A DNA stretch of 64,000 nt, taken from positions 22,389,491-22,453,490 of the forward strand of contig OY743190.1 in NCBI GenBank assembly GCA_963555705.1. Reading direction: 5' to 3'. Below are positions 10,561 to 21,200 of this stretch, piece after piece (the first letter of the stretch is position 1; each line of letters begins with the position of its first letter). Under the pieces are notes generated by a model. The model had not been told where the DNA came from and ran no database searches. It saw nothing but the letters and a program-made list of their open reading frames with translations. The position numbers were made by a program, and so were the translations under genes. Source of the DNA: Ligustrum vulgare. Its lineage: Eukaryota > Streptophyta > Magnoliopsida > Lamiales > Oleaceae.

Positions 10561-10836
10561 AAAATCCATTGGTAGTCTAGTGGTTTGCTTCCCGCGGAAA
10601 GATCCACTTCCCAAGTATGATTTTTCAAATGGAATTTGTCTCACTTTTAATGGCCTCCTTCCATTGAGGTCATTTTGAAGAGTTTACAGTTTCTTTAAAA
10701 CTTTGAGGTTTAGTTTCTAGCATATAGGTCAGAAAATCAGGACCATAAGATTTTTCTGTCCTTTCTTGTTAGCTATGTTGATTCAATCTCAACTTCCTCT
10801 TCCAATTTTTTGTCTTGACTATTTTCAAACATAGTC

Positions 10837-11045
10837 TCATATGTCCATACATATTCGAAGCATTTCTCGATTATTGTGTTTTATGTAAGTCTTGAATCTT
10901 ATATTCATACACAATAAATTGATAAGCACTACTGTTGTGCAAATATCTATAATGAAATTGCGATCAACAGTTTTCAGACCTAACTTCACCTTCTTTGGTG
11001 TAGGTATAGCCACTTTGGCAAGATGCCCCCACATTCGTAGGTATT
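10837..11045 (-). pseudogene. pol: Copia integrase C-terminal remnant
   Basis: The 65-codon minus-strand frame starts MWGHLAKVAIPTPKKVKLG and continues with KTVDRNFI. This matches the part after the integrase core in Copia elements (LWGCLAKVxxPxPKKxKIGPKTxDCVFIGY). The upstream catalytic core (H-H-C-C and D-D-35-E) is not recognisable. Position between RT and gag agrees with Copia gene order. Confidence 0.75.
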
Positions 11046-11640
11046 TCTAGAAAGACTTCCTCCATTTCCATAACTCGTAGGAATATTATCTTTTCAAGCT
11101 AGAGGCATCTTTTCAATTAAGGTAGCCACTTAGAAAGTTTTACTCAGAGTCATCCTTTCGGCATGAATCTCATGTGGATTCACTTTGACTAGTCACAGTC
11201 TTTGAATCCACCATCCTATATTTAAGGAAGCGGTCAACTTCAACAATTTCTTAGCCATTTTTTATTATGTAGTACACGTTGTACAGCCAAGCTGTTCATG
11301 ACATAATTTCGGCACAGGAAATCAGAATGCTTTCAAGCATCCACTACACTAATTGCTTGAATGTCTCATTTACCCTCTTGGAGTATTTGTGCATTCTCAG
11401 TCAAGAATCTCGCAAGATTCAAGGTGATCAGATAGAACATCATCTTCTGCATCCACCTCTTGAAATTCAACTCATTGAATTTCTCTGATTATCCCAATGG
11501 TTAATCGGAACAATCACAGTTGGGGCTGCAATTTGTGCCACTATTTGAGTCACAACATGACTTCGCAATTTAGTCACAGTCTGAGCCACATCATACTTTG
11601 CATAGCCACAGCTTATGCAATAGTAGGATTTGACACTTGT
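11046..11640 (-). other. Decayed Copia internal region
   Basis: No domain can be read with confidence on either strand. By position this should hold protease and the integrase core. Short plus-strand frames such as 11279-11488 do not match known proteins. Confidence 0.35.
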
Positions 11641-12260
11641 CAACTGTCATTTCACAAAACTTGAAGGCCAATTTTGATGTAATTCTTAATTTTGGTACTT
11701 AAAAGTAATTTTGCAAAGCTTTAGTGGCAAATTTATAAAAATTTCAAACTTTAGGTGCAAATTTGAAAAAAAAAAATTCAAACTTTAGGCACTGGATTGC
11801 AAAAAATCCAAAATTTCCACCAACTTTGAATAATTTATAACTTTGGGATAGAAATAATAAATTCTTTAATTTCAGGGATCAATTTAAATATCATAACAAG
11901 ATTTGGGGTCCTCAGTTTGCGAAACTACACAAGGAGCCCCCGAAATTTTCTAAGTTTCGGACCAAGCCCTTGCCTTAATAACTGATCCAGTCAGGTTTTC
12001 AAACACTAGCTTAGCCACCGCTCCAAGTTCAACCAACAAGGCCGCAGCCCCTGGAAACCCGAGTGCGATGAGGCGCCATCAATGGCGTTGAGTACCACAC
12101 CCGCTGGTGTGCCTCTTCCGCTCTGTGCCTCTTCCGCTAGCACTGACGATGGCAAAACAACCGGACATACCTCTTCCACATATTCACAGTCAGTAGCCGA
12201 ATCAATCTGGATTCCATTCTCAACACCCCATTCGATTTCTATCAATCAACAACTCAAAAA
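11641..12260. other. Compositionally different block inside Copia element 2
   Basis: On the minus strand this has phrases such as GTGCCTAAAGTTTGAA and TGCACCTAAAGTTTGAAA spaced about 30-40 bp apart, then a GC-richer part (12,000-12,250). The 'CCTAAAGTTT' theme resembles degenerate repeats in the solo LTR at 53,520-53,950. A 13-bp direct repeat, TGCCTCTTCCGCT, lies near 12,110-12,136. The block does not read as Copia gag or pol. It could be an inserted LTR fragment or captured DNA; I cannot decide. Confidence 0.35.
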
Positions 12261-12267
12261 GCAAGAT

Positions 12268-13077
12268 TCAATTCCCAGCCGACACATACAAATCGAATCC
12301 CTGAACGGCGCTGTGGAAGATGCCACCAAGGCAAATACCGTCTTTGAAGATCTTGTTCATTTGCATAATTGACTTGTTCGTCTTGTCTGAAGGAATATTA
12401 GTCACACAATATACATGGAGGATCACCTCCATTATCTTCAATTTCCACACTGAATAATCAAAATCAAAACCCCCAAATTCCAAGGTAATATTCTTGACCA
12501 TGAGACAGAAAATCTGAAGCCATTGAGTCATATAAATTCCATTAGCTTTACATCCTCCTTGTAATGGTGATAAGAGTCATTTGCTAAATCCCCATTGCTG
12601 TGATCTGAAATTTTATTTGGGTATTTGTGTGCAAATGTATCCCATAAACTCGGACTTCTGCCTTCCTCACTCAGCAAGACCCTTTGGCTTGAAAACTAAC
12701 AAAGCCACCAACCGGGGGACCAGAGCCTCAGGAGCCCCAACTCCAAATAGAGATGCATACACTCCCTTACCTTTACATTTTCCCTTTCTTTTTTTTTCCC
12801 CAGAATGTTGCGAGATTGAGATGCCCAGAATCTTAAGACCATTTTAAGGAGAAGAAAGATCGAGACCCAGTTGAGGAATGCATTTCAAATAGTGAACATT
12901 CACATTTTTGGGGATTAAAATAGCTGAATTTGAGAAAGCACACAAAGAGGTCATATATGACGAAGATGACAAAGATGAATTGGAAGTAAAATTTGCAGAA
13001 GCCATGATGCTGCTACAATTGACCATTTGGTACTTTACTGATACAAATTGAGCTATTTTGGATCTTCTTTCAGTCAT
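12268..13077 (-). pseudogene. gag: Copia gag remnant (tentative)
   Basis: Minus-strand pieces 13077-12844 and 12531-12268. The second contains LEFGGFDFDYSVWKLKIMEV, similar in style to the Copia gag start (F-x-G-x-N-Y-x-x-W-K-x-x-M). The first, MTERRSKIAQF.., lies where a gag N terminus would be, about 180 bp inside the 5' LTR. No zinc knuckle was found. The call depends largely on position. Confidence 0.4.
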
Positions 13078-13521
13078 ACAATTTGTGCGGATATTATTGA
13101 GTTTTATTTTGTTAAACTAATGTGAAAAATACAGTTTTAGAATTTTTCACTTGTGTTTGTGTCTTTTGGAAAAATAACGTCAATGAAATTATCCCTTGTT
13201 TATTATTTCATAAAACCAAATTCTATTTTAAAGGAAAAAAGAATCTGTTTTAAGTTTGTAGGAAAATGATTGTCGAATTTGATTGACAAAAGAATAAACC
13301 AAAAATGAATCCACAATAATATAAATATTGATGAAAACCAAAATTGTAAATTTGAGAAAAATTTGGAACCGAGGCATGTGCAAACACAGTTTCCTTAAAA
13401 CAGATTCGCCCCCCTCACCAATCTGTGCTTGAGGTTTGTCTGAGCATCTGTCTCCCAGGATACAACGAAGGTTGAGTAGTTAACCCAGCACAAAGTTACC
13501 ACTCCAACGAATCGAACTTTT

Positions 13522-13529
13522 GTATGAAC
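13522..13529. other. Target-site duplication GTATGAAC (left)
   Basis: GTATGAAC is repeated at 14229-14236 and occurs once at the empty site in the other LTR (near 8,344). Confidence 0.95.
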
Positions 13530-14228
13530 TAGAGGTGGCAAACGGGCCGAGGGCGGCTCGGCTCGTCAAAAGACCGAGCTCGTGGACGAGCCAATCAGCC
13601 CCGTTGAACCACGAGGTTCAACGAGCAGCTCGCCGGCACGAGCCACGAGCTCGTGCCGACGAGCTCAACGAGCGCTCGGCTCGCCGGCTTGTTTATATAA
13701 AAAAAAAAATTCGTTTTTTTACCGTTCAAGATTTTAAAAAAATAAAAAACAATACAATATTAATATATAATATATTACAATTTACACAAAAAAAATACAT
13801 TTCAACTAATTCTCTAATAATATTAATAACTAACAAACATTATTTTTTTACTTATGAAGTTATTAATAATTTATTTAATACATAACTTATTACTTATTAG
13901 TTATTAATATTATACTTATATTTATAACTTATAAGTTATAACTAATTAAGAATTTATATCAATAATATTAAATATGTTAATATTCAAGATTTCAAATATT
14001 TTAGATATCGATTAGATTGTCGACTAAATCTAAATCAATGTAAGATCATAAGACGGTAAGACAAGAGGGGTTTTTTTTTAAAAAAAATAAATGGTAAGAC
14101 TTAAGAGGGATTTAAAAAAAAAAAACGAGTTAAACGAGCCGAGCTCGTTGCTCGGCTCGTCCGTTTGACGAGCCGAGCTTTACGAGCCATGGACCGAGCC
14201 GGCTCGGCTCGGCCCATTGCCACCTCTA
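13530..14228. mobile_element. Non-autonomous hAT transposon (699 bp)
   Basis: Ends are TAGAGGTGGCAA and TTGCCACCTCTA, a perfect 12-bp terminal inverted repeat, and the flanking duplication is 8 bp, the hAT hallmark. The outer ~150 bp on each side are GC-rich with many GAGCTCG and CCGAGC words that can pair within and between ends; the core is very AT-rich. No transposase is encoded. The open frame at 13520-13885 merely runs through the terminal repeat. The unoccupied LTR at 8077-8617 gives the empty site. Confidence 0.95.
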
Positions 14229-14522
14229 GTATGAACTATCACCAAAACAAAATAAATATATGGACAAAATATAGAATAAAATGTGTCTTGACAAAACCAA
14301 TGTTTTTTTATGTTTTTCAAAGGAAGGGAGAGGGATTATATAGCATGCAAATGAGTTATACCATAACTCCAAAATAATTCCCCAATTAACAATCATAACT
14401 TCACACATAACTCCCCAATTAACATGGGTAATTTAACCTCAATCAATTGTATGACATGGGAGTTACATGAGTTGAATTTGAGAGTTACATGAGTTGAATT
14501 TTCCATTCACAAATTTCCAACA

Positions 14523-14527
14523 AAAGC
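14523..14527. other. Target-site duplication AAAGC (right)
   Basis: Second copy of the AAAGC found at 8072-8076. Confidence 0.85.
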
Positions 14528-15487
14528 TAGAAGGAAATAATATGATAAGAACTTAAAATCAAAATCAAGTCTTAAATTATATTCTCTTAATAATTTTTAG
14601 AAATAGAAATACATAATTTCCTTGACAGTTACGAAAATAATTTCTTGAGAGAGAGAGATATGGGAAAAAATTGAAAATAAAAATAAATAAAAAATTGGTA
14701 GTACATCTTTTAATTTTAATTTTCTGTGTCAATGAAAAATAAATTTTATATTTTTGTAATTTCAACTTTTTGTAATATGTTATTTTATCTTTTATTTTGT
14801 CATAATAATTTCTAATATACGTATATGTATTAAATTTTATACAATATACATATATTAGAAATTAAGTAGTCGAAGAATAATTATGCTTATGAAAATGGTT
14901 GACCATTTTTAAAAATAATAAGAAACAAAATTTGACCTACTTAACAAATATTCAGATTCATCGACCTAAAACACACTTGTTGAAATTGCTAAACAAACAA
15001 ACATAGAAAGAATTTTTTAAAGTTTTATGCCCACAACTTTGTATAGGCATTATCATTTCGGGAAACATACTTCACCCCTGTTTGAGCCTCTATTTCTAAA
15101 ATCAAGTTTTTAAAATGCTCAATTGCAATCATTCATTTTTAATCAAACCTATAATATTTGACTTTTGAAATAATTTTAAATCAAATATTCTTCAAAAAAA
15201 TTACAAAAACTTTAAAAAATATAGGTCATCTTTCCCAGAAATAGTCTATCACCAGTGGAAAAAAGTCACCTTATCTTCGAAATCCTGTTGGAGATATGCA
15301 CAAATTAGCGATCTATTGGTGTCCGCGCATCATAGGATATAGACCAAGATAGCTATATCACTTAACATTCCAATCATTAAAAGTTGAGTGCGATCTTATG
15401 TCTAAATTTATTATTTTCATCACGCAAGTATCCAAACTCACATCTTTTTATGCTTATGAAGCAACTTCTCTATTGATGGGTGAGTCT
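14528..15487. other. AT-rich interval with a hairpin and a MITE fragment
   Basis: No coding sequence. At about 14807-14863 the arms AATTTCTAATATACGTATAT and ATACATATATTAGAAATT form an imperfect hairpin. At about 15085-15260 (CTGTTTGAGCC.., CAAGTTTTTAAAATGCTCAA, TATAATATTTGACTTTT) is a fragment of the Tourist-like family also present at 40,755-40,867 and 41,154-41,331. 15,285-15,487 is unassigned and abuts the LTR at 15,488. Confidence 0.4.
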
Positions 15488-16096
15488 TGTCTTGTGCTAA
15501 ATCGCATGTGTACGATATTGTATCTAAATAATAAAGTGAACCTTTTGAGTCTCAGTAATCGTTCCCATGATGATTATGACTAATTATCAAATGAGTTTTA
15601 ATTTTGACTTTACTTGAATGACAAATTGTGATAATAACTCTAAGAATTAAACTAAAAACAATGAGCAAAACAATAAAAGTGTTTTTAAATCAATTTATGA
15701 AATGTTGGGATTTCACTATTTCATGTAGTTAATACCTTTAATTCCACTGTTCAATTTTTTATCTACTAATGTGAACGGTCGAGGTCACATATGCACATGA
15801 AATTCCCCCTAGGGTTTAAATCAACTCTACCTAATTAGTCAATCGTGTTTATAGATAGCAGGTTGTAATGATTAAGTGCATGGAATACAAGAACTCAATC
15901 AAGACTACAATAACAATAAGCCTATATATTTATCGTTCGTTCAATTACCAGATTTTATTCTTAGATCTAAATCATTAACTCACCTCTCGGACTATGAAAA
16001 TGATCCATGGAATCAATGAATTAGTGGTCAATTAATGCATGCATTAATCACAAAATAAAACCATATACATACAATCAATACGTAAAACTTGAACAA
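15488..16096 (-). repeat. LTR A of the Athila-like element, part 1
   Basis: TGTCTTGTGCTAAATCGCAT.. corresponds to the inner start of LTR B at 36,092 (TGTTGTGCTAAATCGCAAG) and matches it to GAACAATG, where the insertion begins. The match continues at 27,055. Confidence 0.85.
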
Positions 16097-16109
16097 TGTT
16101 GTTGACTTC

Positions 16110-17066
16110 ACTTTTTTTTTTGGCAAGTTAGTCAACAAATAAAGATATTAAATTGTTGATTCCATTTACAGAAATGATTGAATTGTATGCAATTTGGTTA
16201 AGATACAGTTCCACCTCGAAGGTTTCAGGGTTATGAATAATACAAGGATAGTTGATATAAATAGATGTCCAAATCAAGAGCGAACTGAAGTAATAACAAC
16301 ATGAATTCATGTCCAGTTCAATGCTGATCTGATATCCAGGTCAGAACACAGTATTCAAATGACAAGAGTTTAGAGAGATTCTCCTATTAATTGCCCTGAG
16401 ATGAGCATTTATGTCTCCTATTTATAGTAAGATAGGAGATAAAAACATAATTATTAAAGCACGTCGTGTCTGCAGTACCTGATTGACACTGATGAATGAC
16501 ATTGCTGACAGACTAACATCGAATGATTATATTGACATATTATAGGTAATTATGATTGTTGACACATAATGCGACTGATTTGACCATCCCGCAGAGACCC
16601 CACTTTCACCTCGGTTGTAACCTGTCACCTCGGTTTATTTTCACCTTGGTTATCATCACATCGGTTCAACCAAATCACCACTCTTGCAAAAATCACCTCG
16701 ATAGAATCATTGATCTCGGTTGTTTGGATAATGTGAGCCCTACATGTGGGCTATAATTGTTGTTCGTATACTTAGGCCACCTCGCCATCTTGAGCTGAGT
16801 ACTAAGCTTTGACCCTTTGACCGTTGAACATGCTATCCACCTTAGCATGATATGCAACAATTGTCCCCTCGAGATCTATTCAAAAAAAAGATTTAAGGAC
16901 GGATCTCGAAACCATCTCGTTATTGTCGGTTTAATGTTGAAACTTGCCTCTCCACATTCCACAATTATTCTTGCCATGTGTCTTTATCTGATTGGTGGAT
17001 CAATTCTTGGATAAGGTGTAGCCGCCTATTAATGACAACGAGCCTTATCATTATGACTTAGAGGTT

Positions 17067-17068
<2 letters not shown>
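16110..17068. other. Non-coding upstream part of the insertion
   Basis: No convincing open frame. The motif 'cacctcggtt' recurs around 16,608-16,720 (TTTCACCTCGGTTGTAAC, TGTCACCTCGGTTTATT, and weaker copies), a short degenerate tandem repeat. It ends in a CT microsatellite and TATA box, so it resembles the U3/promoter part of an LTR or gene. Confidence 0.4.

Positions 17069-17113
<45 letters not shown>
17069..17113. repeat. (CT)n microsatellite
   Basis: About 22 CT units directly upstream of a TATA box. Such tracts are common in plant promoters and 5' leaders. Confidence 0.95.
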
Positions 17114-17116
<3 letters not shown>

Positions 17117-17119
17117 TAT

Positions 17120-17127
17120 TATAAATA
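17120..17127 (+). promoter_or_regulatory. TATA box
   Basis: TATAAATA lies 7 bp after the CT tract and about 230 bp before the ATG at 17,358, on the same strand as the gene. Confidence 0.5.
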
Positions 17128-17357
17128 GGAGTCTCATTGTTCTCATTTTTTCCTGTGAAATCTCCCAAATTCTCTCCAACTGCTGCTGGCTTGTCTTTTC
17201 TCACGACCTGAATTTTACCTCATCAACTGATCAAATCTGCTTGAGTGATTCGTAAGGTGAGGACATTTTAATAATTTTGTCCCATTTTCTTATTTCCTGC
17301 TCTTGGTCATTTCTAAAAAGTTTCTAAGTTTCTAGCTCGCGGCTACCGAAACTAAGA

Positions 17358-18660
17358 ATGAGTGGTAGTTCTAGTATCGGAGAGACTGGAGTGAGGTCAG
17401 ATAATATAGGTGAAGAAGCTGAACTGACAATGTCGTGGAATGAGAGTAGGGAAACACAGTGCCTTTTTCGAAACGAAGAGGAGGGGGATGAGATCCCTCA
17501 GCCTCACCCTCTAGCAATAATACCCCGATCCAGAACCATTCTCACTAGCTCATTTCAATTTCCTCCATCTGCTTCTTTTCAACGACATGATCCCTGTTCT
17601 AGTTATAGTTCTGACTTCGCTTGTAAACACTTCCGATCCGAGGCCACTGAGGACGAATTGATCATATGGAAAAATAAGTATAGAATCCCAGATTATGTTC
17701 ACTTTTTCCTCCTTGAAAATTTTGAGCGGGCTGACCAACAGCCTAAAGGTTGTGTCGCTGCCAATTATCAAATTATGGAGGTAGGCCTGCGATTTCCCCT
17801 TTCGTTTATTATAACAGACTTCCTCCGTTCTTTGGGGGTAGCTCCAACCTAGATTCATCCTAATGGGTGGAGGTACATCTTAGGTTTCATATCTCTCTAC
17901 AACTGTGTAGGATATGAGGACCCAACTGTAAATGAGTTTAACTTCGCTTATCAGTTTCGAGCCGATGGTAAAAAGACGGGGTGGTTTTACACTTTGCAGA
18001 GGTCAGTTTTTTAGGGAAAAAAATTATTGGTTGACCAGCCTAAATCAGTTCGTTGGTGGAAGGAAAAATGGTTCTATGTTGGGGGAAAGTGGATGAGTCC
18101 TTATCAAAGTGATGAAATCAGCTCTATTGTGCCAGTTCGCTATAGGGAAAAATTCAGTAAGTTATTATCTTGTGGTATTTTCGAGCTGTAAAGTTCTAAT
18201 ATTAATTATCTCATTTTTTGCAACGGTGAGAGAGCCAAAGCTGGACTCGAAGATTATCAAAAAAATCGTTGATTTAAAGGATCAACCGGACTGGTTCAGA
18301 TCGGTTAAGGAGCTGTTGACGGAAGAGCGCCTGTTTGAGTCATCGCTCACTGTTATAGACCTGTGTGACTTCTATCCTCCACATCAGAAGTGTAAGTATT
18401 TACATATCACGAGTTGAATTTCCTGCTTTTCTTAGTAGAGGCGTGTACTTAGTGAATTTTTGCTTTATGTATGACGTCAGCTCGGAAAGGTAAGAAGAAA
18501 ATGGAGTCCATGAAGGTGAAGAAGGCAGAAAATGCAAAGGCCGAAGCTAGTAAAAGGGTGGCCCAAAAATAGTCAACGAAGAGCTCATCTCCATCAAAGA
18601 GCACCAAATTCTTCCTCCACCACCTCAGAAAAAATCAAAACGTGCCGAGGTTAAAAAGGA
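17358..18660 (+). pseudogene. 'Putative gypsy type transposon' (Transposase_28-like) gene, multi-exon, broken
   Basis: ATG 17,358 opens 164 codons; a stop at 17,850 is followed in frame by clearly homologous text (HPNGWRYILGFISLYNCVGY). The core reads KYRIPDYV..GCVAANYQIMEVGLRFPLSFIITDFLRSLGVAP, the pattern of the plant family named 'putative gypsy type transposon' (R-Y-x-I-P..GLRFPLHPF..L..LxxAPxQLxPNGWR). A likely intron at about 18,391-18,480 (GTAAGTATTT..GACGTCAG) joins CDFYPPHQK to ARKGKKKMES. An earlier intron starts GTAAGTTATT near 18,160 but its acceptor looks lost (TTGCAAC). These proteins accompany plant gypsy and other transposons; their reaction is unknown. Confidence 0.65.
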
Positions 18661-18747
18661 TCAGCCCGATATTTCCGTTCCACCTCTGCAGACCGTTGGG
18701 GACCAGGCTGGATCTTCACAATCAGCTCCCCATACTGAGGGTTCATT

Positions 18748-18851
18748 TTTATGTAGACGTTTCCATGCCCTTGGGGTACTTATAGGTCGTAAACACACGA
18801 TATTGTCCACCGTATAAGTGGTTTTGCTCCATGCTAAGTGGACGCGTCCCC
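18748..18851 (-). repeat. Inverted SINE-like body fragment
   Basis: The reverse complement (GGGGACGCGTCCAC.., GGAGCAAAACCACTTAT.., GGTGGACAATATCGTGTGTT) matches the 3' part of the two direct units that follow at 18,920-19,000 and 26,955-27,036. With them it forms a palindrome centred in the next unit's head. Confidence 0.55.
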
Positions 18852-18999
18852 AGGGGTTTGGTGGTACCAGGTAGGCCTTGGAATTCATAAATTCTATAGG
18901 TCCAAGGTCCGAAACCCCTGGGAACGCGTCCACATAGCTTGGAACAAAACGGCTTATTTGGTGGACAATACCGTGTGTTGACGACTTGTAAGCACCCCA
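18852..18999 (+). mobile_element. SINE-like unit 1
   Basis: The ~148-bp unit has a head with GGTCCGAAACC (18906-18916), resembling a pol III B box, and a body with ACGCGTCCACATAG and GGACAATACCGTGTGTTGAC. The same head-body order recurs in unit 2. tRNA-derived SINEs have this order, but the A box (TTGGTGGTACC) is weak and no poly-A tail separates the units, so an LTR-derived tandem repeat remains possible. Confidence 0.4.
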
Positions 19000-19078
19000 G
19001 GGGCAAGTTGGTTTGATGGTACCAGGGAGGCCTTTGGAATTCATAAATTCCATAGGTCCAAAGTTCGAAACCCCCTGG
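19000..19078 (+). mobile_element. SINE-like unit 2, head (split by the Tekay-like element)
   Basis: A-box-like GTTGGTTTGATGG at 19007-19019 and B-box-like AGTTCGAAACC at 19062-19072. It breaks off after CCTGG at 19,078. The body continues at 26,950 after the inserted element with CCTGG, AGACGCGTCCACC and GGACAATACCGTGTGTTGAC. Confidence 0.4.
19074..19078. other. Target-site duplication CCTGG (left)
   Basis: CCTGG precedes the Tekay-like LTR and recurs at 26950-26954. Confidence 0.9.
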
Positions 19079-19602
19079 TGTGACGACCCGAATTCTAGAC
19101 CATTCGAGTGCCACTAAAAGTGACTCATATCATATTATCGAGACTTAAATAGTAATGTAAAATTATTCAAAAGAATAATTAGAATCCCATAATTTTATTT
19201 GTGAATAAAAATAGAACATAATTTTCTTACATAAAGTTCAACATAATTATCTCATCAATCTTAACCACTTTTGTCACTTCCATGTTGACCGCCTCGAACC
19301 TTCAATTATCTGAAAATGATAAATATCGTGGAGTGAGATTTATAAAATCTCAGTAAGTATACCAAGCATAATTTTCTTTTGAAAGCATAGGGATCATTTT
19401 CATCATAACATAGGATAGGATCGAAATCCTCATAAACATAGAGAGACACAAGAATTTTACCGAACTTAGATGGCAAGAATTCTTATGTGTAGCGCTACTA
19501 AACTCCGGTCCCCTTAGCATAATCATAAACATATCATATGGGACCCATAGCAATCTTGTGAGATTGATTTCATAGCAATGATCCAAACACTTTCGTAAAA
19601 AC

Positions 19603-20180
19603 ATAAGGTATATTTACTTTTCATAAAAACATACTTACTTTTCTTAAAAACATAAGCTATTTTACTTTTCATAAAAACATACTTACTTTTCTTAAAAACA
19701 TAAGGTGTATTTACCTTTCATAAAAACATACTTACTTTTCATAAAAACATAAGGTAATACCTTTCATAAAAATATACTTACTTTTCATAAAAACATAAGG
19801 TATATTTACATTTCATAAAAACATACTTACTTTTCATAAAAATATAAGATATACTTACTTTTCATAAAAACATAAGATATACTTACATTTCATAAAAACA
19901 TACTTACTTTTCATAAAAAATAAGATATACTTACATTTCATAAAAACATACTTACTTTTCATAAAAACATAAGATATACTTACATTTCATAAAAACATAC
20001 TTACTTTTTATAAAAACATAAGATATACTTACATTTCATAAAAACATACTTACTTTTCATAAAAACATAAGATATACTTACATTTCATAAAAACATATTT
20101 ACTTTTCATAAAAACATAAGATATACTTACATTTCATAAAAACATACTTACTTTTCATAAAAACATAAGATATACTTACC
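19603..20180. repeat. ~47-bp tandem array in the 3' LTR (about 12 units)
   Basis: The unit is built on CATAAAAACATACTTACTTT followed by TCATAAAAACATAAGATATA and a CTTACATT end. Early units vary, later units are nearly uniform. The same array in the other LTR (about 25,819-26,083) has only 5-6 units. Confidence 0.9.
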
Positions 20181-20404
20181 TTTTAAAAGATTAAAATGAA
20201 GTGTAGTAGTAAATGGACCAAAACTTTCTTGACCACCTTGAATTTCTCTTACTTGTGGATTTTGTCAAGAGATTGGAAATAAGTGTATATGTGTAGAGTT
20301 GTGTGTAAAAGAGATGGATTTATATAGATGTGTAAAGTTGGCATAATGTAAACATCATCATTCAATTCTATTAATTTTAACACATCCTTTTCTTAAAGTA
20401 AAGC

Positions 20405-20757
20405 ACCATTCATATACTTTTCCATATTTATACAAATATTATGCTATTCATGATTACATATAATGGAGTCTTATCAACCATTCATATACTTTTCCATATT
20501 TATACAAATATTATGCTCTTCATGATTACATATAATGGAGTCTTATCAACCATTCATATACTTTTCCATATTTATACAAATATTATGCTCTTCATGATTA
20601 CATATAATGGAGTCTTATCAACCATTCATATACTTTTCCATATTTATACAAATATTATGCTCTTCATGATTACATATAATGGAATCTTATCAACCATTCA
20701 TATACTTTTCCATATTTATACAAATACTATGCTCTTCATGATTACATATAATGGAAC
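20405..20757. repeat. 72-bp tandem array in the 3' LTR (5 units)
   Basis: Units start ACCATTCATATACTTTTCC at 20405, 20477, 20549, 20621 and 20693. Because 72 is a multiple of three, it creates a 137-codon open frame of repeated 24-residue blocks, which is not a gene. The other LTR has the same five units from about 26,305. Confidence 0.95.
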
Positions 20758-21049
20758 CTCTCATGCTTGCATATATTTTCTTAATTTCAATAATAAAAGT
20801 AATTTGGAAATAAATAAATATTGGGATAACATTGAATTAAGTACTTGGACTTAATATACTTTAAATCAAGAGAATGGAGATATTTTTAGAAATTCGGAAT
20901 TTAATTTAAAATCGAACGATCTTGACTATTTCTTGACTTGGCTATACGAATACGTCGCGGCGTTAACTTAATAAAAATGGGTGAAATAGTAGCGACACGA
21001 TTTTCTATTAAAATAATTATTAATCGCGTAAAAATTCTTGGTCGCTACA

Positions 21050-21062
21050 AACTTACCCCCTT
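21050..21062 (-). other. Polypurine tract of the Tekay-like element
   Basis: On the minus strand AAGGGGGTAAGTT directly precedes the LTR start TGTAGCGACC. Confidence 0.8.
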
Positions 21063-21200
21063 AAAATAATTTCGTCCTCGAAATTAAACTTACTTGATCT
21101 TATGATTTCTGAATTCTTAATCAGAATCTCTTCTTCTTTCTTTCTCTTAGTAATCTCATCGTTATAATATCTAACCCACTGGACTTTGACTAAGTGCATC
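21051..21200 (-). pseudogene. pol: Gypsy pol C-terminal remnant (chromodomain end)
   Basis: Minus-strand frame: KEMHLVKVQWVRYYNDEITK, then a Lys/Glu-rich stretch, then KFNFEDEIILRG and a stop inside the polypurine tract. L-V-K-V-x-W and the closing F-x-D-E-I-x-x-R-G are typical of the chromodomain end of Tekay-type polyproteins. The E-x-A-T-W-E motif is not seen. This is the only legible part of pol. Confidence 0.6.

Larger units (their letters stand above)
8077..14522 (-). mobile_element. Ty1/Copia retrotransposon 2, minus orientation
   Basis: Both LTRs are present and flanked by the perfect 5-bp duplication AAAGC, so the ends are exact. On the minus strand the order is 5' LTR (14522-13257), gag remnant, integrase tail, RT, RNase H, polypurine tract and 3' LTR (8617-8077), the standard Copia order. 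All coding regions are broken by stops and frameshifts. The 5' LTR is enlarged by a hAT insertion. Length is 6,446 bp, or 5,739 bp without the hAT element and its duplication. A tRNA-iMet primer site is not visible next to the 5' LTR. Confidence 0.9.
13257..14522 (-). repeat. 5' LTR of Copia element 2, split by a hAT element
   Basis: It starts TGTAGGAAAATG and ends TTCCAACA, matching 8077-8617. The 707-bp excess at 13530-14236 is a hAT element plus one copy of its target duplication. Near 14,461-14,500 a 22-bp stretch containing GAGAGTTACATGAGTTGAA is partly duplicated, which explains the rest of the length difference. GAATCTGTTTTAAG just outside the inner edge (about 13,241) is the exact reverse complement of CTTAAAACAGATTC inside (about 13,395). 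Confidence 0.9.
19079..21049 (-). repeat. 3' LTR of the Tekay-like element
   Basis: 1,971 bp, almost identical to 25296-26949 apart from array length. It contains a ~47-bp array (about 19,603-20,180) and a 72-bp array (20,405-20,757). Confidence 0.9.

Noticed and set aside
12006..12372. Captured host exon on either strand near 12.0-12.4 kb
   Set aside because: Frames of 79-96 codons exist on both strands, but neither resembles a protein family that I recognise; kept only as a block of different composition.
19603..20180. Regular direct repeats that might suggest a CRISPR-like array
   Set aside because: Units are contiguous without unique spacers, the array lies in an LTR, and the genome is a plant.
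20441..20854. 137-codon open frame of repeated 24-residue blocks (also at 26341-26754)
   Set aside because: It is produced by the 72-bp tandem array in both LTRs of the Tekay-like element; repeat length divisible by three keeps the frame open.
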